Shown: positions 17,863 to 26,859 of the stretch, one piece after another | Position numbering within the stretch: the first letter of the stretch is position 1 | Layout: each line of letters starts with the position of its first letter | Assembly: GCF_030817315.1 (NCBI RefSeq) | Contig: NZ_JAUSZF010000001.1 | Location: 2,588,501-2,652,500, forward strand | Origin: Sphingomonas faeni | Lineage (GTDB): Bacteria; Pseudomonadota; Alphaproteobacteria; Sphingomonadales; Sphingomonadaceae | Direction: 5' to 3' | DNA: 64,000 nt | Translations under genes and position numbers: made by a program | Notes under the pieces: model-generated | What the model was told of the DNA's origin: nothing | Databases searched by the model: none | Seen by the model: the letters and a program-made list of their open reading frames with translations, nothing else

Positions 17863-18002
17863 CCGGCGGTGACCCCGGCCTCGAACGCGCGAACCTCGGG
17901 ACCGTTGTTGCTGAACACGCCCGACGCCTCGACCCGGCGCAACGCATCGAGGTGTTCGCTCAGACGGGGCGGGTTCGGCGCGATCAGGGGGAGGCGTATC
18001 AT
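17863..18002 (-). pseudogene. N-terminal remnant of a DegT/DnrJ/EryC1 aminotransferase
   Basis: The frame from ATG 18002 reads IRLPLIAPNPPRLSEHLDAL followed by RRVEASGVFSNNGPEVRAFE. This is the start of a PLP-dependent sugar aminotransferase of the kind that makes amino sugars for surface polysaccharides. After about 46 codons the similarity stops and the sequence continues as the oxidoreductase tail in another frame; the DegT frame itself ends at 17847. The upstream 18003-18186 shows no gene; it may hold the old promoter. Confidence 0.68.
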
Positions 18003-18186
18003 CGGCGATCCGGTCTGTTGTGCCGCAGACCCTGGCGTACAGCCTCCTAAGAAGCAGTTACACCGTGTCGATGAAGAGTTTTTTTACAGTTTAACGAGCG
18101 ATTGCAACGCGGTAACGGGGAGGAGTCATCGACGAAATTGCGGCTCTCGCGGGGATCACGGCTTCGAGTTCGGAAAGGAACGGACA

Positions 18187-18222
18187 CAAAAAAGCTCGCC
18201 GTTCCGGTCGGAACGGCGAGCT
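18187..18222 (-). terminator. Rho-independent terminator of the 99-residue gene
   Basis: A perfect stem, agctcgccgttcc paired with ggaacggcgagct around a 4-nt loop (18193-18222), is followed on the minus strand by tttttt. It ends transcription of the small gene at 18246-18545 and shields the decayed locus from it. Confidence 0.88.
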
Positions 18223-18245
18223 GATTCGTCATCGGCTGGAAAGCG

Positions 18246-18545
18246 TCAGGCTGTCCGCGTGCCGGTCAGCGGGAAGCTGCCGAACGCACCCGCCGCGACG
18301 CTGCCCTTGAGGACGTCATCCTCGACGGTCGCCTTGCAGTCGAGCGTCATCGGCATCGGCACGGTCATGCTCTGCTTCCAGGTGATCGTGTCGCCATCGA
18401 CGTCACCGGTGACGTCCATGCCGCCCATCGCACCCGACACCGCACCGGTAAACGTGCTGCCGGCGCTGTTCACGGTCAGCGTCATCTTCTGGTCGCCCAG
18501 CGGCGATTTGACTACGCAATCCCAGCTGCCATCGACGTTTGCCAT
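18246..18545 (-). CDS. Conserved small beta-rich protein, function unknown
   Basis: This 99-residue cytoplasmic protein starts MANVDGSWDCVVKSPLGDQK and continues with alternating strands (MTLTVNSAGSTFTGAVSG, DVTGDVDGDTITWKQSM, LKGSVAAGAFGSFPLTGTR). The pattern suggests a small barrel of lipocalin-like design with no catalytic motif. ATG 18545 follows a good ribosome site (aggagagaaagca). It lies downstream of the M16 peptidase gene (47 nt) and ends in a strong terminator. I do not recognise a named family. Confidence 0.72.
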   Translation of the reverse strand: MANVDGSWDCVVKSPLGDQKMTLTVNSAGSTFTGAVSGAMGGMDVTGDVDGDTITWKQSMTVPMPMTLDCKATVEDDVLKGSVAAGAFGSFPLTGTRTA

Positions 18546-18591
18546 TGCTTTCTCTCCTGAATTACCGCCCCGAACGCCGGGGCTCTGAAAG

Positions 18592-21426
18592 TTATTTGGC
18601 GTCGGCAACCGACGCCGCGGGAATGACCTCGACTGGCAGGCCGATGCTGTCAAGCTGTGGCCGCACCGTCTTCGCATCGCCGACCACGACCCAGATCGTC
18701 TTCTTCGGATCGATCGCCTGCTGGATCGCCGTGTTGAGCTGCGGCAGGGTAAGCCCTTGGTAACGCTGCGTGATCGTCGCGTAGTAATTGTCAGGCCGCT
18801 TCAGAAGGTCGTTCTGCTGCATCGCGCTCAACACGGCATCGGACGTTTCGAAATTGCCCGACAGCGACCGGATCGCGCCGTTGATCGCACGATCGAACTC
18901 GACCTGCGTCATCGGCTCCTTGCCGAGGAACGCACCGATATCGCTGCGCAGGGCCGCGATCGACGGACCGGTCTGATCCGCCTGCACCGGCGCCGACAGG
19001 ATGTAGGGCGCGGCGTTCTCGACCTGCTGGAATCGCCCCGACACGCCGTAGGACCAATGCTTGGTCTCGCGCAGGTCCATGTTGACGCGGCCGAGGAAGC
19101 TGCCGCCGAGCGCATCGTTCGCGGTCGCGATCGGCAACAGGTCCTGCGTGCCCTTCAGGCCGGTCGGGATGCCGGCAAAGATCGCCGATTGCGGGCTGTC
19201 CGGCCGATCGACCAGCACGATCTTCGGCCCCGATGGCGTGACCGTCGCCGGGAACACCTTCGCGCCAGCCGCGCCGGTCGGCGTCCACGTGCCGAACCGA
19301 CCGTCGAGCGCCGCCTTCACCTCCGGGAGCGGACGATCGCTGACGACGAAGATCTTCGCCTTGTCGGGCCGCAACCATGCGTGCTGGAACGCGACCAGGT
19401 CCGACCGGGTCAGCGAAGCGACCGCCTTCGGATCGCCGCTGCCGATCGCCTTGGCATAGGGCGAAGTCGGCCCCTGGAGCAGCGGCGGCATTACGCGCGC
19501 GTAGATCCCACCCGGGCTGGTCAGCTCTTGCGAAATCTGCGCGAGCTGCTGATTCTTCACGCGGGCGACCTCGGCATCGGCGAAGGCCGGGTTCTGCGCG
19601 ATGTCCGCGAACAGGTCGATCGCCGGCGCGAGGTTGGCGCTCGGCACCTGCAACGACAGGAAGGTCCGGTCGCTCGACGCCCCCGAGCCGATATCCGCGC
19701 CGAGCCGCTCCTTGGCCTCGGCCAGCGCAACCGAATCGCGGGTCGGCGTGCCCTCGTCCATCATAGCCAGCGTCAGCTGCTGCGTCCCGAGCTTGTCCGC
19801 GACGTCGGCCGCGGTACCGGCGTCGAAGCTCAATACCGCCTGCGTCACCGGCACCGCGGTACGCTGTGCGTAGACCACTTCGATACCGTTCGCGAGGCGC
19901 GTGCGCTCGACGGTCGGGAAGCTCAGGCCGGCGACGGTGCCGACGCCGGGCAACGGTCCTCGCGTGCCCTTTGGCGGCGCCTCGGGTGCGGGCACGACGT
20001 CGACCTTGGGCGGCACGACCGCGTTGGCATAGGCATCGCGCGGCCCGGGCACGACGGTCAGCGAATAGGCGGGACGCGAGAGCCACTTCGCCGCGGCGGC
20101 CTTCACGCTCGCGGGTGTCTCGGCCGCCAGTTGCAGCAGCTGTTTCTTGTAGTAGCCGGGATCGTTCGAATAGAGCGCACCCTCGGCCAGCGTCACCGCC
20201 TCGCCGCCGAAGCCACCGACCGATTCGAGCCCTTCCATCGTGCGAGCCGCGGTCGTCGTCGCGACGCGGCCGACCTCGTCGGCGGTCGGGCCGTTCTTCA
20301 GGAAGTCCGCGAGGATCTCGTCGATCCGCTTGGTCACCAGCGCCGGATCGACACCCTGCCGGACGATCGCCTGGATCTCGAACATGCCGAGCTGGCTGAA
20401 GCTGTTGTTCGAGGCGGAAATGCGCGTGACCAGCTTCTCCTTCTTGACCAGCGCGGTGTCGAACCGGCTGCTCGCCAGACCGCCGAGCACGCCCGCCGCG
20501 ACGCTGAGCGCGGTGCCGTCCTTGTCGTTGAGGCCGGGGACCACCCAGTTGCGGCTGATCATCACCGCGGCGACGCGGTCCTTGATCGTCTCGCTCACCG
20601 GTGCCGGCAGCGTCGGGATCGGTGCGGGTGGGACGATGCTCTCCGCGCCCCTGGGGATGCCGCCGAAATACTTCTCGGCGAGCCGCTTTGCCGTGGCCGT
20701 GTCGACGTCGCCGGCAAGCACCAGCACCGCGTTGTTCGGGCCGTAATGATCCTTGAACCAGTCCTTCACCGTCTGGAGCGACGCCGCATCGAGATCCTCC
20801 ATCGAGCCGATCGTGGTGTGGCCGTAGGGATGCGTCGCGGGGAACAGCCCCTCGGTGATCTTGTACTCTTTCAGGCCATAGGGCTGGTTGTCGCCCTGGC
20901 GCTTTTCGTTCTGGACGACGCCGCGTTGCTCGTCGAGCACACCCTGCGTGATCGCGCCGGTGAGATAGCCCATGCGGTCGGATTCGAGGAACAGCGCGCG
21001 GTCGAGTGCCGCAGTTGGCACCGTCTCGAAATAATTGGTGCGATCATAATAGGTGGTGCCGTTGAAGTCGGTCGCGCCGACCTGTTTCAAGGGTTCGAAG
21101 AAATCGCCGGGGGCGTTCTCGGAGCCGTTGAACATCAGATGCTCGAACAGATGCGCGAAGCCGGTCTTGCCCTTGGGCTCGAACTTCGAGCCGACGTTGT
21201 ACCAGACCGAAACCGCCACCACGGGCGCCTTGCGATCGGTGTGCACGACGACGCGCAAGCCGTTCTTCAGCGTGAACTGCTGGTAGGGAATGTCGACCGA
21301 CTTGACCAGATCCGCGACCGGCGCGGGCTTCGCCGCGGTCGCCGCCGGGCGCTGACCCTGACCGGCTGCGGGCGAGACGAGAGCGATTGCAGCGACGCCG
21401 GCAAGCGCGGTCAATTTCAAAGTCAT
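18592..21426 (-). CDS. Periplasmic M16 (pitrilysin-like) metallopeptidase, double-domain
   Basis: The 944-residue protein begins with a Sec signal (MTLKLTALAGVAAIALVSPAAG). The first M16 domain carries the inverted zinc motif HLFEH (residues 92-96) in GKTGFAHLFEHLMFNG, and the distal glutamate region NEKRQGDNQPYG. A second M16 unit (about 520-944) lacks HxxEH and should be the structural half, as in other two-unit pitrilysins. It probably degrades peptides in the periplasm. Transcribed together with the 99-residue gene downstream. Confidence 0.92.
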   Translation of the reverse strand: MTLKLTALAGVAAIALVSPAAGQGQRPAATAAKPAPVADLVKSVDIPYQQFTLKNGLRVVVHTDRKAPVVAVSVWYNVGSKFEPKGKTGFAHLFEHLMFNGSENAPGDFFEPLKQVGATDFNGTTYYDRTNYFETVPTAALDRALFLESDRMGYLTGAITQGVLDEQRGVVQNEKRQGDNQPYGLKEYKITEGLFPATHPYGHTTIGSMEDLDAASLQTVKDWFKDHYGPNNAVLVLAGDVDTATAKRLAEKYFGGIPRGAESIVPPAPIPTLPAPVSETIKDRVAAVMISRNWVVPGLNDKDGTALSVAAGVLGGLASSRFDTALVKKEKLVTRISASNNSFSQLGMFEIQAIVRQGVDPALVTKRIDEILADFLKNGPTADEVGRVATTTAARTMEGLESVGGFGGEAVTLAEGALYSNDPGYYKKQLLQLAAETPASVKAAAAKWLSRPAYSLTVVPGPRDAYANAVVPPKVDVVPAPEAPPKGTRGPLPGVGTVAGLSFPTVERTRLANGIEVVYAQRTAVPVTQAVLSFDAGTAADVADKLGTQQLTLAMMDEGTPTRDSVALAEAKERLGADIGSGASSDRTFLSLQVPSANLAPAIDLFADIAQNPAFADAEVARVKNQQLAQISQELTSPGGIYARVMPPLLQGPTSPYAKAIGSGDPKAVASLTRSDLVAFQHAWLRPDKAKIFVVSDRPLPEVKAALDGRFGTWTPTGAAGAKVFPATVTPSGPKIVLVDRPDSPQSAIFAGIPTGLKGTQDLLPIATANDALGGSFLGRVNMDLRETKHWSYGVSGRFQQVENAAPYILSAPVQADQTGPSIAALRSDIGAFLGKEPMTQVEFDRAINGAIRSLSGNFETSDAVLSAMQQNDLLKRPDNYYATITQRYQGLTLPQLNTAIQQAIDPKKTIWVVVGDAKTVRPQLDSIGLPVEVIPAASVADAK

Positions 21427-21562
21427 AGGCGAACATTACCCTCGGTGTCGGACGATATCGTCGCACCATAAGCGCGCTTCGTCGCCGGGCAACAGGATAG
21501 ATATATCGATTTCGAGTGGACTGGGGCGCTGGCCGGCGCTCGCGGGGGACGCCGGCCGCGTC

Positions 21563-24250
21563 CTAGAACAACTTCCTGATGCTGAGGCGAACGGTGCGAC
21601 CGAGCGGGTCGAGATAGTCTGGCTGGTAGGTGTTAGGCACCACGCCGGTCGCGTCGGTGACGCGCTGGCGGGTGTTGAAGACGTTGTTCACCGACAGGCT
21701 GATGCGCGTGCCACGCAGCCACGGATGCGCCTTTACCCATTCAAGCCGCTGGCCGAGATCGGCGAACAGCCGCAAGTTGGCGGTGGCGAGGCCGCCGAAG
21801 TTGAGCGTCTCGGGTGCCGCGATCGTGCCGCCGTCGACGCGCGTGCCGGTCGCGTAGTTGGCGGAGATTCGCGCGCCGAGGCCGTTGTTCGTGTAGCCCG
21901 CCTGCGCCTCCAGTTCGTGCCGTGCCTGCCCGCCGTTGTTGCCGATCGCGTCACCGTCGAGCAGGTTCAGGCTCGGGCCGCCGTCTGCGACGAGGACGCG
22001 GTCGGTGAAGTGCCAGGTGTGGTAGACCGCGAACTGGACGCGACCACCGGCCTGCCCGCCGCGCCCGCCGCCACCGAAGCCACGACCGCCGCCGCCGCCA
22101 CCGCCTGGACTGCCGCCGCCGGGACCGCCACCGGCCCGCGCACCGTCGCCACGCGGCCTATCAGCGCCCGCACCACCGGGACGGCGCGCGCCACCGGGCG
22201 GTTGCAAGCCCTCGAACGGGTTGGGGCCGGTGCCGGCACGGTATGCCTCCAGCTCGCGCTGGACCTTCGATTTGAGCGGTGCGGAGAAGTTGATCCCCCA
22301 GCGCAGTTCGGAGCGGTCGCTGCGGGCGAAATTGATCGGGCGGCGATCGACCTGCAATAGCGCGCCGCCTGCGTCGCGCTGGAACCGATCGGGGAACGCC
22401 GCCTCGATCGCCGCGGTCGCTGCGGGGAAGGCCGCGATCGGGTTGTCGACCCGGCTCTCGACATAGTTGGCGGTGATCGACAGGGTCTTCGCGGACCAGG
22501 GCTTCAGGGTAAGCCCGACTTTCTTGACGTGTTTGTTGTCCGCGATCAGCCCGGGATTGCCGCCGCTGATCGTCGTAACGGTCGCGGTTTCGCCGCGCAC
22601 ATAGTCGAACACGCGGACGTTGGGCGTGGTGATCGACGGGTTACCAAGCTGCTGCGCGGTCGGCGCCTCGTCCGTGTCGGTCACCGAGGCGATCACGCGA
22701 ACGCCCTCGATCGGCGACCAGTTCGCGCCGTAGCCGAGCGTCTGCAGCGTCCCGAAGTCCGACAGATGATCCTCGGCGAGGTTGAAGTTCGCGGACAGCG
22801 TGCCGAGGAACGGCAGCACGTCCTTGGACCGGCTCGTCAGCGGCACGTCGACATTGACCTGTCCGTTGACCGTATCGCGCGAGACCCGGCCCTGCGTATC
22901 GACGCCGACCAGGTTGATGGTGCGATACGAGCGGCTTTTGAAGTCGGCGGTCTCGGCGCCGAGCTTGATCGTCGTCGACACCGCGCCGGCGGGCATCGAG
23001 AACAGGGTGCCGTTCGCGACCGCGTCGACTCCGCCGGTGCTCTGCGACGCGTAGGCACGGTTGCCCGGCAGCGCGCCGAAGTCACTCGCGCGGAGGCGGC
23101 CGAGCGGGTTCGCGGTCAGATCGCCGGCACCGATGCGGGCATTGAAGTCGCTCGCGTCGAGGCCGGTCTCGGTGAAGGTCTGCGTGTCGCTGCGGTCGTA
23201 ATTGCCCGTCACGTTCCAGCGCCACGTGCCGACATCGCCGTTGAGCGTGGTGCCGAGATGCGTGGCGATCGACGAGGTACGCTGGGTCAGCGGCAGGACG
23301 CCATCGTCCTCGAGCGCGCGGTTGATGGGGGTGCTGTTCGGCTGATTCAGTGTGACGAAGGGCAGTCCGTTGAGGCTGCGGCTGTCGGTCGATTCGAGGC
23401 GGCCGTTGATCGTCGCGCCGATATTGCCGAAGATGTCGCGCGCATACACGCTGTTCGCGGTGAAGGTGCTGGTCGCGGACTGGAGCGTGCGGAACGGCCG
23501 CTGGTCGACGACACTGCCATCCGCGCCGAGCGCGCTGTTCGCGGTTCGATCCGGCTGGAGGATATCGCGCTGCGATTCGGTCAGCGGCTCGCTCGACGTG
23601 TATTCGGCATGCAGGTTCAGGCGGCGATCTCGCGCGATGTTGAGCAGGTCGAGCGAGCCCTTCGGGGTATTGCCGCCACCATCAGTCGCCTGGGCGTCGA
23701 CGGCCTCTGCGGTCACCGCACGAAAGCGGCGGCGCAGGACGAAGTTCACGACCTTCTGGTCGGCGCGATAGCCGTATTTGAGCGCGACCTCCTCGGGCAG
23801 GATCTCGACGCGCTGAATCGCCTCGGTCGGGATGTCGCGGATTTCGCTGAAGCTGGAGATGCGGCGGCCGTTGAGCAGGACGACGGGCGCACCGCCGCTG
23901 CCGCGACCGCTGGTGGTCTGCGGACTGAGTTCGTTAAGCAGGTCGGATACCGTGGAGACGCCGTAGGATCGGATCTCGGCCTGGCCCAGCGTCTGGTCGG
24001 GCGGGATGTCGCCGACCACTGCGCCGGGGAGTTTCCGCGAACCCGTGACGACGATCTCCTCGGATTCACCGGATTCGGCGCCCTCGTCCTGCTCCGATGC
24101 CTGCGCGTCGGCGGCGGCAGCGTCGGCGGCGGCAGCGTCGGCGGAGGTAGTGGCGGCGGAGGTAGCGGCGGGCGACGACGGTGCCTGTTGCGCGGCCACC
24201 ATTGCGGGCATGCTCACTGCCAGAACCAGACCCAAACTACGCATACCCAT
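21563..24250 (-). CDS. TonB-dependent outer-membrane receptor with Gly/Arg-rich insert
   Basis: An 895-residue receptor with signal peptide (RSLGLVLAVSMPAMVAAQ), an Ala-rich linker, then EEIVVTGSRKLPG opening the plug. The plug shows VSDLLNELSPQ and PVVLLNGRRISSFSEI, followed by beta-barrel repeats ending in phenylalanine (VRLSIRKLF). A low-complexity stretch at about residues 683-735 is almost entirely Gly, Arg and Pro and sits between barrel strands, probably in an external loop or periplasmic turn. The ligand is unknown; an MFS sugar porter lies next to it. Start ATG 24250; ATG 24244 is equally possible. Confidence 0.88.
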   Translation of the reverse strand: MGMRSLGLVLAVSMPAMVAAQQAPSSPAATSAATTSADAAAADAAAADAQASEQDEGAESGESEEIVVTGSRKLPGAVVGDIPPDQTLGQAEIRSYGVSTVSDLLNELSPQTTSGRGSGGAPVVLLNGRRISSFSEIRDIPTEAIQRVEILPEEVALKYGYRADQKVVNFVLRRRFRAVTAEAVDAQATDGGGNTPKGSLDLLNIARDRRLNLHAEYTSSEPLTESQRDILQPDRTANSALGADGSVVDQRPFRTLQSATSTFTANSVYARDIFGNIGATINGRLESTDSRSLNGLPFVTLNQPNSTPINRALEDDGVLPLTQRTSSIATHLGTTLNGDVGTWRWNVTGNYDRSDTQTFTETGLDASDFNARIGAGDLTANPLGRLRASDFGALPGNRAYASQSTGGVDAVANGTLFSMPAGAVSTTIKLGAETADFKSRSYRTINLVGVDTQGRVSRDTVNGQVNVDVPLTSRSKDVLPFLGTLSANFNLAEDHLSDFGTLQTLGYGANWSPIEGVRVIASVTDTDEAPTAQQLGNPSITTPNVRVFDYVRGETATVTTISGGNPGLIADNKHVKKVGLTLKPWSAKTLSITANYVESRVDNPIAAFPAATAAIEAAFPDRFQRDAGGALLQVDRRPINFARSDRSELRWGINFSAPLKSKVQRELEAYRAGTGPNPFEGLQPPGGARRPGGAGADRPRGDGARAGGGPGGGSPGGGGGGGRGFGGGGRGGQAGGRVQFAVYHTWHFTDRVLVADGGPSLNLLDGDAIGNNGGQARHELEAQAGYTNNGLGARISANYATGTRVDGGTIAAPETLNFGGLATANLRLFADLGQRLEWVKAHPWLRGTRISLSVNNVFNTRQRVTDATGVVPNTYQPDYLDPLGRTVRLSIRKLF

Positions 24251-24336
24251 TCCACCCCGATGATCGAGCGTGTCGATTAGGCGGCAATTGTCGCAGGATT
24301 GTGCCCGTTCCGCGGCGCTTTCGTCGCACCCGCCGC

Positions 24337-25659
24337 TTATCGCGACATATGCGCTTCCATGTCCTCCAGCGGCACGCCCTTCGTCTCTGGGAAATAGAAG
24401 AACACGGTCACGAACTGGACCGCCATCATTGCCGCGAAGAACAGGAACGGCGCGCCTGCGGACCATGCCGCGGCTACGGGGAAGACCTGCGCGATCGCCG
24501 CGTTCCAGCCCCAGTGGCTCGACGAGCCGATGCTCGACCCGCGCGCGCGGACGTTCTGCGGGAATACCTCCGAGATATAGACCCAGATCACCGCGCCCGA
24601 ACCGGGGGCGAAGAACATGATGAAGACGATCAGCGACGGCAGCAGCAGCCAGTTGGGCAATACGCCCAGCAGCGCGAGTCCGCCGACGGTAAGCGCCGCG
24701 GTCATGCCGGCCGAGCCCCACAGCAGCAGCGTGCGGCGGCCGATCCGGTCGATGAGCAGCATGCCGAGCAGCGTAAAGACCATGTTGGCGACACCGATCA
24801 TCACCGCCTGGAGATCGGGCGAGAGGCTGCCGCCCGACGCCTTGAAGATGTCGTTGAGGTAATAGAGGAACGCGTTGATGCCGCTGAACTGGTTGAACAT
24901 CGCGACCAGGAAGGCGAGCGTGATCGGCTTGCGGTGGCGCGACCAGGAGAGCGACGCCTCGCCCTTGGGCGCATTCAGCTCGGCCCGCGCGACGTCGGGG
25001 CTCATGCCGACGAGCGCGAGCACCTGCTTCGCCTCGACGTCACGGCCCTTGGCGAGCAGCCAGCGCGGCGAATTAGGGATACGGAACAGCAGCGCGAAGA
25101 ACACCAGCGACGGCGCCGCGACGATCCCGAGCTTCCACCGCCACTCGACATCGCCGAGATCGAGCGAACCGATGACCGCGTTCGAGACATAGGCGAGCAG
25201 GATGCCGAGGATCACCGCGAACTGGAACCCGCCGACCATCTTGCCGCGCTGAGCCGGTGGCGCGAGCTCGGCGATATAGGCAGGCGCGAGCACCGACGAG
25301 CCGCCGATCGCGATGCCGTTGATGAAGCGGAAGCCGAGGAAGCTGTGCCAGTTCCACGCCAGCGCGCAGCCGAGCGCTGTGACGACGTACAGGAAGGCGA
25401 GCATCCGCAGTACGTTGCGACTGCCGTAGCGATCGCCGGGCATACCGACGAACAGCGCGCCGATCAGCGTACCCCAGAGGGCCGACGAGACGGTGAAGCC
25501 GAGCCACGCCTCGCTGAGCGCGAACTTGGCCTTCAAGGCGCCGGTGACGCCCGCGATGACCGCGGTGTCGAAACCGAACAACAGGCCCGAGAGCGCGGCG
25601 GTGGCGACGCTCGCAATCAGGATCGTGCTGGAGCGCGTCGTTTCGGCGTGGGCGCTCAT
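24337..25659 (-). CDS. MFS sugar porter
   Basis: The 440-residue, 12-helix inner-membrane transporter belongs to the sugar porter family. Signatures are GLLFGFDTAVIAG in TM1, GDRYGSRNVL in loop 2-3, the RFINGIAIGG motif, PNSPRWLLAKGR before the central loop, QFSGINAFLYY in TM7, DRIGRRTLLL in loop 8-9 and PETKGVPLEDME at the end. It should import a hexose, pentose or similar with protons. ATG 25659 is used; the upstream frame would add a charged tail. It precedes the TonB receptor on the same strand (86 nt), so they could share a substrate, though this is inference. Confidence 0.9.
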   Translation of the reverse strand: MSAHAETTRSSTILIASVATAALSGLLFGFDTAVIAGVTGALKAKFALSEAWLGFTVSSALWGTLIGALFVGMPGDRYGSRNVLRMLAFLYVVTALGCALAWNWHSFLGFRFINGIAIGGSSVLAPAYIAELAPPAQRGKMVGGFQFAVILGILLAYVSNAVIGSLDLGDVEWRWKLGIVAAPSLVFFALLFRIPNSPRWLLAKGRDVEAKQVLALVGMSPDVARAELNAPKGEASLSWSRHRKPITLAFLVAMFNQFSGINAFLYYLNDIFKASGGSLSPDLQAVMIGVANMVFTLLGMLLIDRIGRRTLLLWGSAGMTAALTVGGLALLGVLPNWLLLPSLIVFIMFFAPGSGAVIWVYISEVFPQNVRARGSSIGSSSHWGWNAAIAQVFPVAAAWSAGAPFLFFAAMMAVQFVTVFFYFPETKGVPLEDMEAHMSR

Positions 25660-25836
25660 GGGGCGCGGTATCGCGAAGGAATGATCGTCATCGCCGCGTT
25701 GTGAACGTTTTGCGAGGCTTCGCAAGACCAACGCGTGTCGTTTCGACAAACGAAAACACCCGTTTCCGGTTCTTCAAAACGCATTAACGAATGCGGGAAT
25801 ACCGCTGACGGTGACAGTCGTAAAAGGGGCGAAGCG

Positions 25837-26859
25837 TTGCGGACCGGATTCAGGAAGCTGGCCTTTGCCGTCGTGGCGATGGTGATGCCGGGCTCCGCTT
25901 GGGCAGCCTGCACCGTCAGCGATACTCCGAACACGTCGCTTGGCACCTATTCCTCGCCCGCTTTGCAGAAAAGCGCAGCAGCCTATGCCAGGGTTTCCGC
26001 CGGATTCGATTGCCAGGATGCGCTGTTGTCCCTTCTCAGCAACAACACCCTCAGCGTGACCGCGACCAGCACCACCAACTTCAAACTGAAACTGACCGGC
26101 GGCACCGACACCGCCGACTACGTGCTTGCCGCAGACGCCGGCGGCACTACCCCGATCGCAGCGGGCATCAGGTTCTTCTATCTGAGGGGCAGCCTGATCA
26201 ACCTCGCCGGGTTGCTTGGAAACAGCACGCGCAACGTGCAGATTTACGTAAAGCCATCGGCGACCGCTACCCTCGCCACAGGGACCTATACGGGATCGTT
26301 CAAACTCGCCTGGGACTGGAACCTGTGCACGTCGCTTTCCGCCGTCGTGTGCACCGGATACACGCAGAGCGCGACGCCAGTGACCGCCACCGTCTCCGTA
26401 TCGATGGTGGTGACGTCGAGACCCGTCGCGGTCGTCATCACCACACGCACGACCTACGACCCGATATCGTCCACGAACAATCCGCGCTCGATCCCGGGCA
26501 GCAAACAGCGGACCACGATCACGCTGACCAATACCGACATCATCCCGGTCGATGCCAACTCGCTCAACGTCGTACTGCCCACCCCCGGGCGAGGGGCCGT
26601 TGCCTTGGACGGCGACGGGACCGCGTCACCCGCGTTCGTGACCACCGCGGAAGGATCGCCCGCATCGTCGCTGGCAGTGACCTATGCCGCGCCTGCGAGC
26701 ACCACCGACGACGTCGATTTCTCGTCGAACGGCGGCACCAGCTGGACCTATGATCCGACCACCACGCCGAGATCCGTCACCAACGTCCGGATCCGCCCCC
26801 GCGGGACGATGGCGGCGGGGTCGAGCTTCAGCGTGTCGTTGCCCTACACCCTATTCTGA
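25837..26859 (+). CDS. Spore coat protein U (SCPU)-domain secreted protein
   Basis: A 340-residue secreted protein. The signal peptide (RTGFRKLAFAVVAMVMPGSAWA) is followed by ACTVSDTPNTSLGTYSS, a typical start of an SCPU/Csu pilin-like domain, ending around residue 190 with YTQSATPVTATVSVSM. The C-terminal 150 residues form another beta-rich region of unknown family. TTG 25837 behind aaaggggcgaagcg is favoured, because the longer GTG frame places charged residues before the signal. No usher or chaperone gene is nearby, so it is an orphan. Its last 16 nt overlap the 3' end of the mechanosensitive channel gene. Confidence 0.78.
   Translation: MRTGFRKLAFAVVAMVMPGSAWAACTVSDTPNTSLGTYSSPALQKSAAAYARVSAGFDCQDALLSLLSNNTLSVTATSTTNFKLKLTGGTDTADYVLAADAGGTTPIAAGIRFFYLRGSLINLAGLLGNSTRNVQIYVKPSATATLATGTYTGSFKLAWDWNLCTSLSAVVCTGYTQSATPVTATVSVSMVVTSRPVAVVITTRTTYDPISSTNNPRSIPGSKQRTTITLTNTDIIPVDANSLNVVLPTPGRGAVALDGDGTASPAFVTTAEGSPASSLAVTYAAPASTTDDVDFSSNGGTSWTYDPTTTPRSVTNVRIRPRGTMAAGSSFSVSLPYTLF

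Noticed and set aside
18003..18186. Further glycan gene remnants upstream of the DegT fragment
   Set aside because: Translating both strands gave no recognisable family; probably the old promoter region.
18757..21471. Plus-strand frame of 904 codons opposite the M16 peptidase
   Set aside because: Arg-rich low-information protein with no motifs, fully antisense to a clear M16 gene.
22529..24280. Plus-strand frame of 583 codons opposite the first TonB receptor
   Set aside because: Shadow frame; the receptor on the other strand has signal, plug and barrel features.
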